Shown here one piece after another: positions 48,769 through 57,927 of a stretch of DNA of 59,305 bases. The position numbers were made by a program, and so were the translations under genes. The notes under the pieces were generated by a model that saw nothing but the letters and a program-made list of their open reading frames with translations, did no database searches and was not told where the DNA came from. The stretch spans positions 1 to 59,305 of the forward strand of contig NZ_FQXG01000013.1 of the NCBI RefSeq assembly GCF_900129905.1. The letters run 5' to 3'. The DNA is from Ferrimonas marina (GTDB taxonomy: Bacteria > Pseudomonadota > Gammaproteobacteria > Enterobacterales > Shewanellaceae). Position 1 is the first letter of the stretch. Every line of letters begins with the position of its first letter.

Positions 48769-50043
48769 ATGCAGCAAAACACCACTGCAACTGCCGCCGA
48801 CACCAAAGCGGTAGCCTTTACCAAGCAAGACTTTACTTGGTCCCTTTCCATGTTCGGCACCGCGGTGGGTGCGGGCGTCCTGTTCCTGCCGATCCGCGCT
48901 GGCCTGGAAGGCTTCTGGCCGCTGATCATCATCGCCCTGCTGGTCGGTCCGATGACCTACCTGGCGCACCGTGCCCTGGCTCGCTTCGTGCTGTCCTCCG
49001 GCAAGAGCGGCGCCGACATCACCGAGGTAGTGGAAGAGCATTTCGGCAAATCCGCCGGTCTGCTGATCACCTTCCTGTACTTCTTCGCCATCTACCCGAT
49101 CGTACTGATCTACGGTAATGCCATCACCAACACCATCGATTCCTTCATGGTCAACCAGCTGGGCCTGGCCTCCATGCCGCGCTGGCTGCTGTCTGGTGTG
49201 CTGGTCGCTGCCATGATGAGCGTAATGATCCTGGGTCAGCGCCTGATGCTGAAGGCCACCGAGATGCTGGTATACCCGCTGGTGTTCATCCTGCTGGCGA
49301 TGTCCGTCTACCTGATCCCGCAGTGGTCTTTCGAGGCGATGAGCTTCTCCGCGGCGCCGTCCTTCAGCGCCACCATGGTGGCGGTGTACCTGACCATCCC
49401 GATGCTGATCTTCTCCTTCAACCACAGCCCGGCGGTGTCCTCCATGGCACTGGCGCAGCGTGAAGCCCACGGTGCTGATGCGGTTGCCAAGTCCGACATG
49501 ATCCTCAAGCGTGCCTCCGTGATGCTGCTGGGTTTCGTGATGTTCTTCGTGTTCTCCTGCGTCCTGGCTCTGTCTCCGGAGCAGCTGGCCGCGGCTAAGG
49601 ACTCCAATCTGCCGATCCTGAGCTACCTGGCCAACGAGCTGAACTCCCCGCTGATCTCCGTACTGGGTCCGCTGGTAGCCTTCCTGGCCATCTTCTCCTC
49701 CTTCTTCGGTCACTACCTGGGTGCCAAAGAGGGCCTGGCGGGCATCGTTAAGAAAGCGGCTCCCTCCGTGGTTGAGAACCTGGGCGAGAAGAAATTCGAC
49801 AAGGCCCTGGTGGCGTTCTTCTTCCTCACCGTGTGGGGTGTGGCCATCATCAACCCGTCTGTACTGGGCATGATTGAAGACCTGGGTGCGCCGTTCATCG
49901 CCGCCATCCTGTTCCTGATGCCGATGTACGCCATCAAGAAGGTTCCGAGCATGCAGAAGTACAGCGGCAAGCTGTCCAACGTGTTCGTGACCGTGATGGG
50001 CATCATCGCCATCTCCGCCATCGTGCGTGGTCTGCTGTTCTAA
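48769..50043 (+). CDS. sdaC: Serine transporter SdaC (HAAAP family)
   Basis: SdaC is a proton-coupled serine importer of the inner membrane. The 424-residue protein has about 11 transmembrane segments. Family markers are [18 protein letters not shown] near residue 30, [18 protein letters not shown] in the middle and [15 protein letters not shown] later. A GTG at 48760 is also in frame, but the ATG at 48769 has AGGTGA at a 5-nt spacing. It is followed by a terminator and then the L-serine dehydratase gene, the same order as E. coli sdaC-sdaB. Codon use is highly biased, suggesting strong expression. Confidence 0.95.
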   Translation: MQQNTTATAADTKAVAFTKQDFTWSLSMFGTAVGAGVLFLPIRAGLEGFWPLIIIALLVGPMTYLAHRALARFVLSSGKSGADITEVVEEHFGKSAGLLITFLYFFAIYPIVLIYGNAITNTIDSFMVNQLGLASMPRWLLSGVLVAAMMSVMILGQRLMLKATEMLVYPLVFILLAMSVYLIPQWSFEAMSFSAAPSFSATMVAVYLTIPMLIFSFNHSPAVSSMALAQREAHGADAVAKSDMILKRASVMLLGFVMFFVFSCVLALSPEQLAAAKDSNLPILSYLANELNSPLISVLGPLVAFLAIFSSFFGHYLGAKEGLAGIVKKAAPSVVENLGEKKFDKALVAFFFLTVWGVAIINPSVLGMIEDLGAPFIAAILFLMPMYAIKKVPSMQKYSGKLSNVFVTVMGIIAISAIVRGLLF

Positions 50044-50067
50044 TTCGAATCCAGACAGACTCTTTCA

Positions 50068-50097
50068 AGGCCGGAGTCACCCGCTCCGGCTTTTTTC
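50068..50097 (+). terminator. Terminator between sdaC and the serine dehydratase gene
   Basis: GCCGGAG (50070-50076), a 7-nt loop and CTCCGGC (50084-50090) then TTTTTT. It could reduce read-through within the sdaC-dehydratase unit. Confidence 0.85.
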
Positions 50098-50121
50098 TCA
50101 TGATTTCTGAGGTTTCCCCTG

Positions 50122-51483
50122 ATGTTCAGTGTGTTTGATATTTTTAAGATTGGCGTTGGCCCCTCCAGCTCCCACACCGTGGGTCCGATGAAGGCGGCCA
50201 AGCAGTTCGTGGACGACCTGCACGCCAATGCGCAGCTGCGGGGTGTCACCCGCATCAGCGTGGATATCTATGGCTCCCTCTCCCTCACCGGGAAGGGCCA
50301 CCACACCGACATCGCCATTATCATGGGCCTGGCGGGCAACAGCCCGGAGAGCGTCGACATCGACAGCATCCCGGGTTTCATCCAGCGGGTGGAGCAGAGC
50401 GAACGTCTTGTTCTGGGCCACGGCCAGGTGGTGGACTTCCCCACCGGGTCGGTTCACTTCCATGAGGAAACCCTGGCGCTGCACGAGAACGGCATGGCGA
50501 TCCACGCCTACCGCGGCGACGCGCTGGTCTACACCAAGACCTACTACTCCACCGGTGGTGGCTTTGTGGTGGACGAGGAAAACTTCGGCAAGCCGGACAG
50601 CAACCTCAAGCCGCTGCCCTATGGCTTCACCGACGCCGAAAGCCTGCTGACGCTGACCCGGGAAACCGGCATGAGCATCAGTGCGCTGATGATGGAGAAT
50701 GAGAAGGTCTATCACGCCGAGGCGGACATCTACACCGGCTTTGGCCAGGTGTGGAACGTGATGCGCGAATGCATCGAGCGCGGCTGCGCCACCGAGGGGC
50801 TGCTGGCTGGCCCGCTCAAGGTGCCGCGCCGTGCCGCTGCGCTGCACCGTCAGCTGATCGCCCATGATCGGATCAGCAACGATCCCATGGCGATCATCGA
50901 TTGGGTCAACATGTTTGCCCTGGCAGCCTCGGAAGAGAACGCCGCCGGTGGCCGGGTGGTGACTGCCCCCACCAATGGTGCCGCGGGGATCATCCCGGCG
51001 GTGCTGGCGTACTACGACAAGTTCATCGAGAAGGTGGATGTGAAGCAGTACACCAAGTTCTACCTGGCGGCAGGGGCGGTCGGTGCGTTGTACAAGATGA
51101 ACGCCTCCATCTCCGGTGCCGAGGTGGGCTGTCAGGGTGAGGTGGGTGTGGCCTGCTCCATGGCCGCAGCCGGTTTGGCCGAGTTGATGGGCGCCAGCCC
51201 GTCCCAGGTGTGCATCGCGGCGGAGATCGCCATGGAGCACCACCTGGGGCTGACCTGCGATCCGGTGGCGGGCCAGGTGCAGGTGCCCTGCATCGAGCGC
51301 AACGCCATCGCCGCGGTAAAGGCGATCAACTCCACCCGGATGGCGATGCGCCGCAACTCCGATCCCTGTGTGTCGTTGGACAAGGTGATCGCCACCATGT
51401 ACGAGACCGGCAAGGACATGCATCCCAAATACCGCGAGACCTCCCGTGGCGGCCTGGCGATCAAGGTACTGAACGTCTGCTGA
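50122..51483 (+). CDS. sdaB: L-serine ammonia-lyase (L-serine dehydratase)
   Basis: The enzyme deaminates L-serine to pyruvate and ammonia using a 4Fe-4S cluster. The 453-residue protein begins [20 protein letters not shown], the family signature, and carries the cluster cysteines in [18 protein letters not shown] and [16 protein letters not shown]. Length matches the single-chain SdaA/SdaB enzymes. GAGG lies ahead of the ATG. It follows sdaC, so imported serine feeds directly to pyruvate. The sdaB symbol is chosen by synteny with E. coli; sequence alone does not separate it from sdaA. Confidence 0.94.
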   Translation: MFSVFDIFKIGVGPSSSHTVGPMKAAKQFVDDLHANAQLRGVTRISVDIYGSLSLTGKGHHTDIAIIMGLAGNSPESVDIDSIPGFIQRVEQSERLVLGHGQVVDFPTGSVHFHEETLALHENGMAIHAYRGDALVYTKTYYSTGGGFVVDEENFGKPDSNLKPLPYGFTDAESLLTLTRETGMSISALMMENEKVYHAEADIYTGFGQVWNVMRECIERGCATEGLLAGPLKVPRRAAALHRQLIAHDRISNDPMAIIDWVNMFALAASEENAAGGRVVTAPTNGAAGIIPAVLAYYDKFIEKVDVKQYTKFYLAAGAVGALYKMNASISGAEVGCQGEVGVACSMAAAGLAELMGASPSQVCIAAEIAMEHHLGLTCDPVAGQVQVPCIERNAIAAVKAINSTRMAMRRNSDPCVSLDKVIATMYETGKDMHPKYRETSRGGLAIKVLNVC

Positions 51484-51504
51484 TCCTCGCTTCGTTGAAA
51501 GAGA

Positions 51505-51533
51505 TAAAAAACCGGCCATTAGGCCGGTTTTTT
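51505..51533. terminator. Bidirectional terminator after the serine dehydratase gene
   Basis: AAACCGGCC, loop ATTA, GGCCGGTTT with A- and T-runs; shared with the convergent GGDEF/EAL gene. Confidence 0.92.
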
Positions 51534-51547
51534 GTGTCTTTGCCGTG

Positions 51548-53998
51548 TTAGCCGGAGAGCTTGCCGGCGAGGAAGTCGCTGACCGCCTCGGCGGGCAGCG
51601 GTCGGCCCAGCAGGTAACCCTGGCCGTAGTGACAGCCCATCGCCTGCAGTCGCTGAACCTGCTCCTTGTTGTCGATCCCCTCGGCGTTGACCTTCATCCC
51701 CAGTGCCTGGGCCAGCCGCAGGATCGCCTCGATCACCGCCTCAGCGCGGGCATCCTGGTGCATCCGGGCGATAAAGCTGCGGTCGATCTTGACCACGTCC
51801 AGCGGCAGCCGGTGCAGGTAGCTCAGCGACGAGTAACCGGTACCGAAGTCGTCCATCATCAGCCGGATCCCCATCCGTCTCAGCTGTCCCAGGATCTGGG
51901 CAGCCTGCTCCGGGTGGTGCATCAGCGAGCGCTCGGTGATCTCCAGCAGCAGCGCCTGGGCCGGCAGCCCGGTGTCCTTGAGGGTCTGCATGATGATGTC
52001 CAACGCATCGTTGCGGTTGAACCATTCAGAGCTGAGGTTGACGCTGATCCCCACCCGCTGCAGGCGTGGGTACTTCTCCTGCCAGCGGGCGAACTGCTGG
52101 CAGGACTGATCCAGTACCCAGCGATCCAGCGCCAGGATCTGGCGGGTTTCTTCCATCACCTCGATAAAGTCCCCCGGTGGCAGCAGGCCCCGCTCCGGGT
52201 GGCGCCAGCGCACCAGCGCCTCGAAGCCAATAAGTTGCTGTGAGTCCAGCCGCCAAACCGGCTGGTAGTGCACCTCGAATTGCTGCAACTCCAGCGCCCG
52301 CTGCAGTTCGTTCTCCAGCTTCATCCGATATTGGGCGGCGTCGCGCATGCTGGCGTCGAACACCACCGGTGCGCTGCCACTGCCCTGTTTGGCGCGGTAC
52401 ATCGCCACGTCGGCATCCCGCAGCAGCTCGGAGGGCTCCTGGTAGCTGACGTCACCCAGGGCGATACCGATGCTGGCGCCGCTGTAGATCTCCTCGCCAT
52501 CGATGTAGAACGGCTTGGTCAGCACCGCGTGGATCCGTCGCGCGGTCTGGATCGCATCGTCGTTGCACTGCAGGTGATCCAGCAGGATAGCGAACTCATC
52601 GCCACCGAGGCGGGCCACGGTGTCGGAGCCACGCAGACAGTCGCTCAGTCGCTTGGCCACCTGGCTTAGCAGGGTGTCGCCGGTGAGGTGGCCGAGGGAG
52701 TCGTTGATCACCTTGAAGCGGTTGAGATCAAGGTAGAGCAGGGCGTAGTTGAAGTCGTCCTGGCGGGCCTTGATCGACAGCACCTGGTAGAGCCGCTGCA
52801 TGATCATCGCCCGGTTGGGCAGCCCGGTCAGGTCGTCGTGCAGGGTGTCATGGCGCAACTGGGTTTCCACCCGGCGTCGCTCATGGATCTCCCGCTCCAG
52901 CTCCGCGGTGCGGGCCAACACCGCCTGCTCCAGGGCTTGCTGATTCTGCGCCAACTGGGTCTGGGCCCGGCGGGTGCCGATCACATTGGCGATGTGGTGG
53001 GCCAGGTAGCGAAACAGCGACAGCTGCTCTTCGCCGTAGGTCTGGCTGTCGCGGTAATCCTGCAGCACCACCGCTCCAAGGGTCTGGCCGGCGTAGTGCA
53101 GGGGGGCACCGAGCCAGCATTGGGCCCGCTGGCCACTGGCCTCGATCTCGCCCAGCTGCAGCAGCTCGCTGATCTGGGATTCAGTCAGCAGCAAGGCCCC
53201 GGGTTGGCGCAGCAGGTATTCGGTCAGGCCGCGTCCGGCCTGGCGGGAACTGGGGCGTTGCTCCAGCTGATCCAGGCAGAACGGAAAGTGCAGGGTCTGC
53301 TCGTCGTCCAGCAGGGCGATAAAGCAGTTGCTGGCGGGCATCAGTTGCGCCAGCAGACGATGGAAATCCTGGTAGAGCTGATCCAAGGGGGCATCGGATT
53401 GGCACAGCTCGGTGATGTCGCACATCACCTTGAGGGTTTGCTCTGCCTGGGCCTGTTGGCGCACGACCCGGGCCTGGGCTTGCTGTTGTTGGCGTTGATT
53501 GAGCTGCAGCAGGGCGCGGCCAACGGTGGGCGCGATCTGGTCGAGCCAACGCAGTTGTCGATTGTCGTAGCGCTGCCCTTCGTAGACCTGCATCGCCAAG
53601 GAGGCATAGGGTTGACCCGCTACCTGGATCAATATCCCCGCCCAGCTGTGGGGCATGGTGCCGTGCAGGCGCAGTTGACGCCGACTGAGCAGGCCACTGA
53701 TCTCCATCTGATGCAGGATCATGGAGCGACCGTGGCGCAGCAGGGTATGGGTCAGGCTGTCGGCCAGACTGGTGGGGGCGGTCGGGGTGCGGCGGTCCTG
53801 GTACCAGAGTAGCTGGGGTTGTGGGCCCACCAGATCGGCCAGGGTCAGGCTATCGACAGGCAGGTGACGGGACAACAGCAGCTGCAGTGACTGGCAAAAG
53901 CCCTTCACATCTGCCGCCTCCTTGGCGATCTGGTCAATGGCATCAGCCACCTCCTCGCTGGGAGGCAGTGCCACACCGTGCTCTAGCTCGGAAAACAT
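51548..53998 (-). CDS. GAF-GGDEF-EAL cyclic-di-GMP enzyme
   Basis: An 816-residue cytoplasmic protein with a helical N-terminus, a GAF-like region (about 190-345), a coiled linker, then GGDEF and EAL domains. GGDEF is intact at 465-469 and the RxxD inhibitory site (RGSD) lies five residues before it, so cyclase activity is feasible. EAL is intact at 593-595 with ITERS, DDFGTGYSS (716-724), DVVKID and the late Gln in YGQGY, so phosphodiesterase activity is also feasible. No membrane segment is seen. The ATG follows AGGGA with almost no spacing, so a start a few codons later is possible. The net effect on c-di-GMP cannot be told from sequence. Confidence 0.92.
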   Translation of the reverse strand: MFSELEHGVALPPSEEVADAIDQIAKEAADVKGFCQSLQLLLSRHLPVDSLTLADLVGPQPQLLWYQDRRTPTAPTSLADSLTHTLLRHGRSMILHQMEISGLLSRRQLRLHGTMPHSWAGILIQVAGQPYASLAMQVYEGQRYDNRQLRWLDQIAPTVGRALLQLNQRQQQQAQARVVRQQAQAEQTLKVMCDITELCQSDAPLDQLYQDFHRLLAQLMPASNCFIALLDDEQTLHFPFCLDQLEQRPSSRQAGRGLTEYLLRQPGALLLTESQISELLQLGEIEASGQRAQCWLGAPLHYAGQTLGAVVLQDYRDSQTYGEEQLSLFRYLAHHIANVIGTRRAQTQLAQNQQALEQAVLARTAELEREIHERRRVETQLRHDTLHDDLTGLPNRAMIMQRLYQVLSIKARQDDFNYALLYLDLNRFKVINDSLGHLTGDTLLSQVAKRLSDCLRGSDTVARLGGDEFAILLDHLQCNDDAIQTARRIHAVLTKPFYIDGEEIYSGASIGIALGDVSYQEPSELLRDADVAMYRAKQGSGSAPVVFDASMRDAAQYRMKLENELQRALELQQFEVHYQPVWRLDSQQLIGFEALVRWRHPERGLLPPGDFIEVMEETRQILALDRWVLDQSCQQFARWQEKYPRLQRVGISVNLSSEWFNRNDALDIIMQTLKDTGLPAQALLLEITERSLMHHPEQAAQILGQLRRMGIRLMMDDFGTGYSSLSYLHRLPLDVVKIDRSFIARMHQDARAEAVIEAILRLAQALGMKVNAEGIDNKEQVQRLQAMGCHYGQGYLLGRPLPAEAVSDFLAGKLSG

Positions 53999-54223
53999 TC
54001 CCTGTCGTCAATATTGTTGGATACCGGTTTGCTGGCGCTATCTTGCCATGTTGGTGACGGATCCTCCACAACTACCCGTGGATAGCGGGCTGAAGGGTTG
54101 TCGGCTGGCAGTGGACTTTGGCCGATTGGCGCTGGTAGCGAGGGCGATTGTCCGACCCATATGGGGCCTGACAGGGCTCGAGCGGAGAAAGACCAAGCCT
54201 TGACGGCAGAGTGCATGCGGCCG

Positions 54224-54251
54224 CTACCGTTACCGGAGCCGGCAACGGTAG
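54224..54251. repeat. 28-bp dyad upstream of the maoP terminator
   Basis: CTACCGTT / AACGGTAG (54224-54231, 54244-54251) encloses a second CCGG/CCGG pairing. No T-run follows. It lies in the 296-bp gap between the GGDEF/EAL and maoP genes, where nothing else is evident. Confidence 0.5.
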
Positions 54252-54262
54252 AGACAGCCAAC

Positions 54263-54292
54263 AAAAAACGCCCGCGAGGTGCGGGCGTTTTC
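54263..54292 (-). terminator. Terminator of maoP
   Basis: AAACGCCCGC, loop GAGGT, GCGGGCGTTT; the A-run on its left gives a T-run on the minus strand just after the maoP stop codon. Confidence 0.9.
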
Positions 54293-54294
54293 GG

Positions 54295-54648
54295 TTATTC
54301 GGCGGTCAGGGCGGCCACGGATTTTGCCGGGGCTCGTCCACCTGTGCTGGGGGCGGCGTTGCCCACGGTGTGGATCCTTTTACCCTTGCTGGCCTTGAGG
54401 TACTTGGCCCAGATCTTCTCCAACTGGGTCTCTGCCGGGCGTGCCCCCTGTGCAAACTGCACAAAGGCCTCCTCTTCCGGGCAGATGGGCTCACGTTTGC
54501 CCTCGCTCAGCTCCTGCATGGCAAAGCCACAGCTCTCTAGCAGGTCTGCTTCGGTAATGGTGAAAGACCCGCTGCGACGAAAACCGCGGGGAAAGTGGCG
54601 GTCATCAAAAAACTTCTGTACGCAAGAAAAGCTCTGGCTGGCACTCAT
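54295..54648 (-). CDS. maoP: MaoP / DUF413 family protein
   Basis: A 117-residue protein matching E. coli MaoP (YifE) in the core: FFDDRHFPRGFRRSGSFTI, LLESCGFAMQELSEGKREP and IWAKYLKASKGKRIHTV. In E. coli MaoP acts with the nearby maoS site to confine the Ori macrodomain. Here the protein ends in an Ala-rich tail. It is monocistronic, on the minus strand, with a long AT-rich upstream region. Whether a maoS-like site exists here cannot be told by eye. Confidence 0.92.
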   Translation of the reverse strand: MSASQSFSCVQKFFDDRHFPRGFRRSGSFTITEADLLESCGFAMQELSEGKREPICPEEEAFVQFAQGARPAETQLEKIWAKYLKASKGKRIHTVGNAAPSTGGRAPAKSVAALTAE

Positions 54649-55003
54649 AAGATACTCCCTCGTCCATGTGGATCACTCATCGCTGTGAAAACTATATGAG
54701 TGTTGGCATCCAGTAAAGGTCTATTTCTGTGACGATTTTTCTTTATTCTTTCATCTGGGAAAAGAGCAAGTGGACGGAACAGTGAGAGAGCGCACGGGTT
54801 AAAGCTAGAGTGATGAATTAAAACAGGTTTTTGTTTTGATTTGGGCGCCATTAGTGAGTTGAACTAACCACCGACGGAACGCCAGAAAACAGTGTTCTGA
54901 AAATCTTCAACTTACTCTTATTAGTGAGAAAAGTTTCTGGACGAATAGTGCTCGCTGCTTCAAGCTTGTAGGCAGTCTCTCCCTGCCCAAAATGGAGCTT
55001 TGG
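54649..55003. promoter_or_regulatory. AT-rich region between maoP and yiaW-like gene
   Basis: A 355-bp region between divergent genes, clearly less GC-rich than its surroundings. It contains two copies of ATTAGTGAG (54850-54858 and 54920-54928), exactly 70 bp apart; the first is part of TTAGT-N7-ACTAA. No small gene is convincing. Confidence 0.45.
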
Positions 55004-55354
55004 ATGTTTCTAGACTACTTCGCCTTGGGGCTGCTGGTTTTTGTCGCACTGGTGCTGTTTTACGGCATCATCGCCATCCACGACATCCCCTATGAGATTG
55101 CCAAACACCGTGACCACCCGCACCAGGATGCCATCCATGTGGCGGGCTGGATCAGCCTGTTCACGCTGCACGCCATCTGGCCCTTCCTGTGGATCTGGGC
55201 CACCCTCTACCGTCCCGAGCGGGGCTGGGGTTTTGTTAAGCGCCAGGAGGCGCTGGAACAACAGGAGGCGGAACTGGAGTCGGACATGGCGCAGTTAAAA
55301 GCCGAGGTGGCGGAGCTGCGGGCGCAGTTGAACCGGATGCAGGGAGATAGCTGA
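55004..55354 (+). CDS. yiaW: DUF3302 (YiaW-like) inner-membrane protein
   Basis: A 116-residue protein with two transmembrane segments and the family signature FYGIIAIHDIPYEIAKHRDHPHQDAIHVAGWISLF followed by IWPFLWIWATLYRPERGWG (given here only in part; residues about 18-76). The C-terminal ~35 residues are a charged coiled coil. The ATG at 55004 has GGAG at a 6-nt spacing; an upstream ATG at 54992 is less likely. Its stop overlaps the next start by 1 nt, so it forms a pair with a YiaV-type HlyD protein, as in E. coli. Confidence 0.92.
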   Translation: MFLDYFALGLLVFVALVLFYGIIAIHDIPYEIAKHRDHPHQDAIHVAGWISLFTLHAIWPFLWIWATLYRPERGWGFVKRQEALEQQEAELESDMAQLKAEVAELRAQLNRMQGDS

Positions 55355-56349
55355 TGGATCTGTTATTGATTCTGACTTATGCCGCGTTGTGCGTGGGGAT
55401 CTTCAAGGTGTTCAAGATCCCGCTGAACAAGTGGACGGTACCCACCGCGGTACTGGGGGGCGTGGTGCTGATCGGCGCGCTGCTGCTGTTGATGAACTAC
55501 AACCACCCCTTTACCCCGATGGCTCGTGAGGTGTATGTCTCGACTCCCATCGTGCCCTCGGTACGTGGCCCGGTAACGGAAGTGCCGGTAACCCCTAACC
55601 AGATGCTGCAAAAAGGCGATGTGCTGTTCCGGCTGGATGACACCCGCTACCGTGAGGCGCGTGACCAGGCCGACGCTCAACGTGAGGCGGCTCAGGCGGA
55701 GCGGGATCGCACCTTCAGTGCCTTTAAGCGTTATGAAGAGGGCTTCAAGAAAGGCGGCGCCTTCACCGAGTTGGAACTGGATAATCGCCGTCAGGTTTAC
55801 TTTGCTGCAGAAGCGACCCTGACCGCGGCCCAATCGGCGCTGGAGAAGGCGGAGTACGACCTGTCCGAAACCGTGGTACGGGCCCCGGACGATGGCTACG
55901 TTACCCAGGTGGCGTTGCGCCCGGGCATGATGGCGGTGCCTCTGCCGCTGCGACCGGTGATGGTGTTTATCCATAAGGACCAATCGATGCTGATCGGGGC
56001 CTTTAACCAGAAATCGTTGCTGCGTCTGCGAGAGGGACATGATGCCGAGGTGATCTTCGAGGCGATCCCGGGTCGGGTGTTCAAGGGCAAGGTGGACCAG
56101 GTCCTTCCCAACATCGCTGAAGGTCAGGTTCAGGCCACCGGCCAGCTGCTCAGTTCCGATCTGTTGCTGCGCCGCGGGCGCTCTTTTGTCAGCGTGGTGC
56201 TGGAGGAGGATCTGGATCAGTACCAGCTGCCGGATGGTGCTCATGCGGAGATCGCCGTCTATTCCGACTCCTTCACCCATGTCTCCATCATCCGACGGGT
56301 GCTATTACGGATGAAGAGTTGGCAGAACTACCTGTTCCTCGAACATTGA
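55354..56349 (+). CDS. yiaV: HlyD-family membrane fusion protein (YiaV-like)
   Basis: A 331-residue periplasmic adaptor. It has two N-terminal hydrophobic segments (about 1-20 and 25-47), a lipoyl-like half motif (VRGPVTEVPVTPNQMLQKGD), a helical hairpin (about 95-170) and the second lipoyl half (VRAPDDGYVTQVALRPGMM). The start overlaps the yiaW stop (TGATG). Its partner and substrate are unknown; the YiaW-YiaV pairing is conserved but no outer-membrane channel gene is nearby. Confidence 0.9.
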   Translation: MDLLLILTYAALCVGIFKVFKIPLNKWTVPTAVLGGVVLIGALLLLMNYNHPFTPMAREVYVSTPIVPSVRGPVTEVPVTPNQMLQKGDVLFRLDDTRYREARDQADAQREAAQAERDRTFSAFKRYEEGFKKGGAFTELELDNRRQVYFAAEATLTAAQSALEKAEYDLSETVVRAPDDGYVTQVALRPGMMAVPLPLRPVMVFIHKDQSMLIGAFNQKSLLRLREGHDAEVIFEAIPGRVFKGKVDQVLPNIAEGQVQATGQLLSSDLLLRRGRSFVSVVLEEDLDQYQLPDGAHAEIAVYSDSFTHVSIIRRVLLRMKSWQNYLFLEH

Positions 56350-56351
56350 GC

Positions 56352-56382
56352 AAAAAAGTGCGCCGCAAGGCGCACTTTTTCG
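56352..56382 (+). terminator. Terminator after yiaV
   Basis: A 12-bp stem AAAAAGTGCGCC / GGCGCACTTTTT with a GCAA tetraloop. Confidence 0.92.
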
Positions 56383-56433
56383 ATCCATTCGGGTTATGGT
56401 TAAAAAGTTGAATTTTAATAAGTTAAGGCTGAT

Positions 56434-56712
56434 ATGGACCTGAATCCCACCTTCTGTCGACGGGCCCTGTTGTTGCTGGCCATCGAGCAGCTTGACCGCC
56501 CTTCGGTACCGGCGCTGATGTCACACCTGGGCTGGCCCCGCCGTACCATCCAGGACATCATCAAGGCGTTGCCGGGATTTGGTGTCAGCATCGCCTTCAT
56601 TGAGGACGGTGTTCGCCACAACGATGGCTACTACCAGGTCAGCGACTGGGGTGGGATAGACCGTCAGTGGGCCCAGCAGAACCTGAGCCAACTGCAACAA
56701 GCCCTGGCGTAG
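56434..56712 (+). CDS. Small winged-helix protein (HTH_43-like)
   Basis: A 92-residue basic protein. Residues about 9-50 form a helix-turn-helix (RALLLLAIEQLDRPSVPALM then GWPRRTIQDIIKALPGFG) followed by a two-strand wing (VSIAFIEDG ... GYYQVSDWGG). It looks like the HTH_43-type winged helix found in Vibrio and Shewanella. It is likely a DNA-binding protein, with no known target. AAGG precedes the ATG. Confidence 0.75.
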   Translation: MDLNPTFCRRALLLLAIEQLDRPSVPALMSHLGWPRRTIQDIIKALPGFGVSIAFIEDGVRHNDGYYQVSDWGGIDRQWAQQNLSQLQQALA

Positions 56713-56834
56713 CGTGATCCGGTTAAAAGTTCCGCATCGCCGTTAGCGGTTTTACTTTCTGCCCCCTTAACCCTCGATATAATCGATGCAAAGACCGATT
56801 CACGGTTTGTTTTCCGATTGTTAAGGGCGTAGCA

Positions 56835-56927
56835 ATGAGCAAGAAAAAATTCAGCCTCGACGGCATCACCGCCGTAGTGTTCGGTGGTATCAGCATGTTT
56901 CTGTACGTGATCGTTCAGGCGTTCTAA
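56835..56927 (+). CDS. 30-residue single-helix membrane protein
   Basis: ATG at 56835 to TAA at 56925-56927 encodes a 30-residue peptide: a basic start (MSKKKFSLDG) followed by one hydrophobic helix (ITAVVFGGISMFLYVIVQAF). AAGGG lies 7 nt upstream of the ATG, and a strong terminator follows 23 nt after the stop, so it sits as a complete small transcription unit. It does not match CydX, YnhF, YpdK, YohP or other small E. coli membrane peptides that come to mind. The positive-inside rule predicts the N-terminus in the cytoplasm. Confidence 0.72.
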   Translation: MSKKKFSLDGITAVVFGGISMFLYVIVQAF

Positions 56928-56949
56928 GCGCCCATCGTAACGATGACGT

Positions 56950-56981
56950 AAAAAGGCCGCTCTTCGGAGCGGCCTTTTTTA
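56950..56981. terminator. Terminator between the 30-residue gene and udp
   Basis: A 13-bp stem AAAAAGGCCGCTC / GAGCGGCCTTTTT closed by TTCG. It can serve both convergent units. Confidence 0.95.
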
Positions 56982-56998
56982 TTGTCTGGGATTGAGCC

Positions 56999-57757
56999 TC
57001 AGCTCAACAGCCGGCGGGCGGCGTCTACCACCACCGCAATGGCATCCTGTTCGGTCTTGGCCATTTTGTCTGGTGACGGGATCTCCTGCTCGGTGCGGTT
57101 GACGATCACCCCGGCAACACAGCCCGCCTTGAGGCCCAGCGCGGCACACATGGTCAGCAAGGTGGCGGACTCCATCTCGTAGTTGAGCACACCCAGCGCT
57201 TGCCACTCCTCCAGCGAGCCCTGGAAGCGGCGGCTGACCCGGCCGGTGAAGGTATCGTAGCGCTCCTGGCCCGGGTAGAAGGTGTCGGAGCTGGCGGTGA
57301 TCCCCAAAAACGGGCTGTGGCCTGCCGCTTCTGCGGCTTCGACCAGGGCACGGTTACAGTAGAAGTCGCCCACCGCCGGGTACTCCGCCGGGGCAAAGTG
57401 GAAGCTGGCGCCATCCAGGCGCACCGAGCCCTGGGTGACGATCAGGCTCCCCACCGGGATATGGGGTTGAATGGCACCGGTGGTGCCGATCCGCAAAAAG
57501 GTGCGGATCCCAAGCTGGGCCAGCTCCTCGACCGCGATAGAGGTGGAGGGGCCACCGATGCCGGTGGAGCAGACCACCACGGCATGGCCGTCCAGATGAC
57601 CCAGGTAGCTGGTGAACTCGCGGGTGGCGGCCAAGGGGGTGGGGTTGTCCATCAGCGCCGCGATGCGCTTAACCCGCTCCGGGTCGCCGGGAACAATGGC
57701 CAGTTCGGCACCTTGCAGCATGGCCTTGGTCAGGCCAAGGTGGAAGACGTCACTCAT
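56999..57757 (-). CDS. udp: Uridine phosphorylase
   Basis: Udp splits uridine with phosphate into uracil and ribose-1-phosphate. The 252-residue protein matches E. coli Udp (253) in length and motifs: [20 protein letters not shown], the phosphate-binding [37 protein letters not shown] and the substrate-binding [15 protein letters not shown]. It is transcribed alone on the minus strand. Confidence 0.96.
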   Translation of the reverse strand: MSDVFHLGLTKAMLQGAELAIVPGDPERVKRIAALMDNPTPLAATREFTSYLGHLDGHAVVVCSTGIGGPSTSIAVEELAQLGIRTFLRIGTTGAIQPHIPVGSLIVTQGSVRLDGASFHFAPAEYPAVGDFYCNRALVEAAEAAGHSPFLGITASSDTFYPGQERYDTFTGRVSRRFQGSLEEWQALGVLNYEMESATLLTMCAALGLKAGCVAGVIVNRTEQEIPSPDKMAKTEQDAIAVVVDAARRLLS

Positions 57758-57927
57758 GGTATGAGGATCCCTGTCTGTATTGAGTCGAGAGCTGAGTGTA
57801 GCCGGTTAGGATCCCCCTTCCTATGGTCGCCATCATAGATTGAGGCTTAAAACAGTCAGCTGTGATTGGTAGAGTGGGCACGCCCGAAGCTAATGGGCTG
57901 ATAAAGGACATTAAGAGGTTAAGGATA

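Noticed and set aside
57858-57873. CRP-like half site AGCTGTGATTGG before udp
   Set aside because: No TCACA partner lies at the right distance, although E. coli udp is CRP/CytR regulated.
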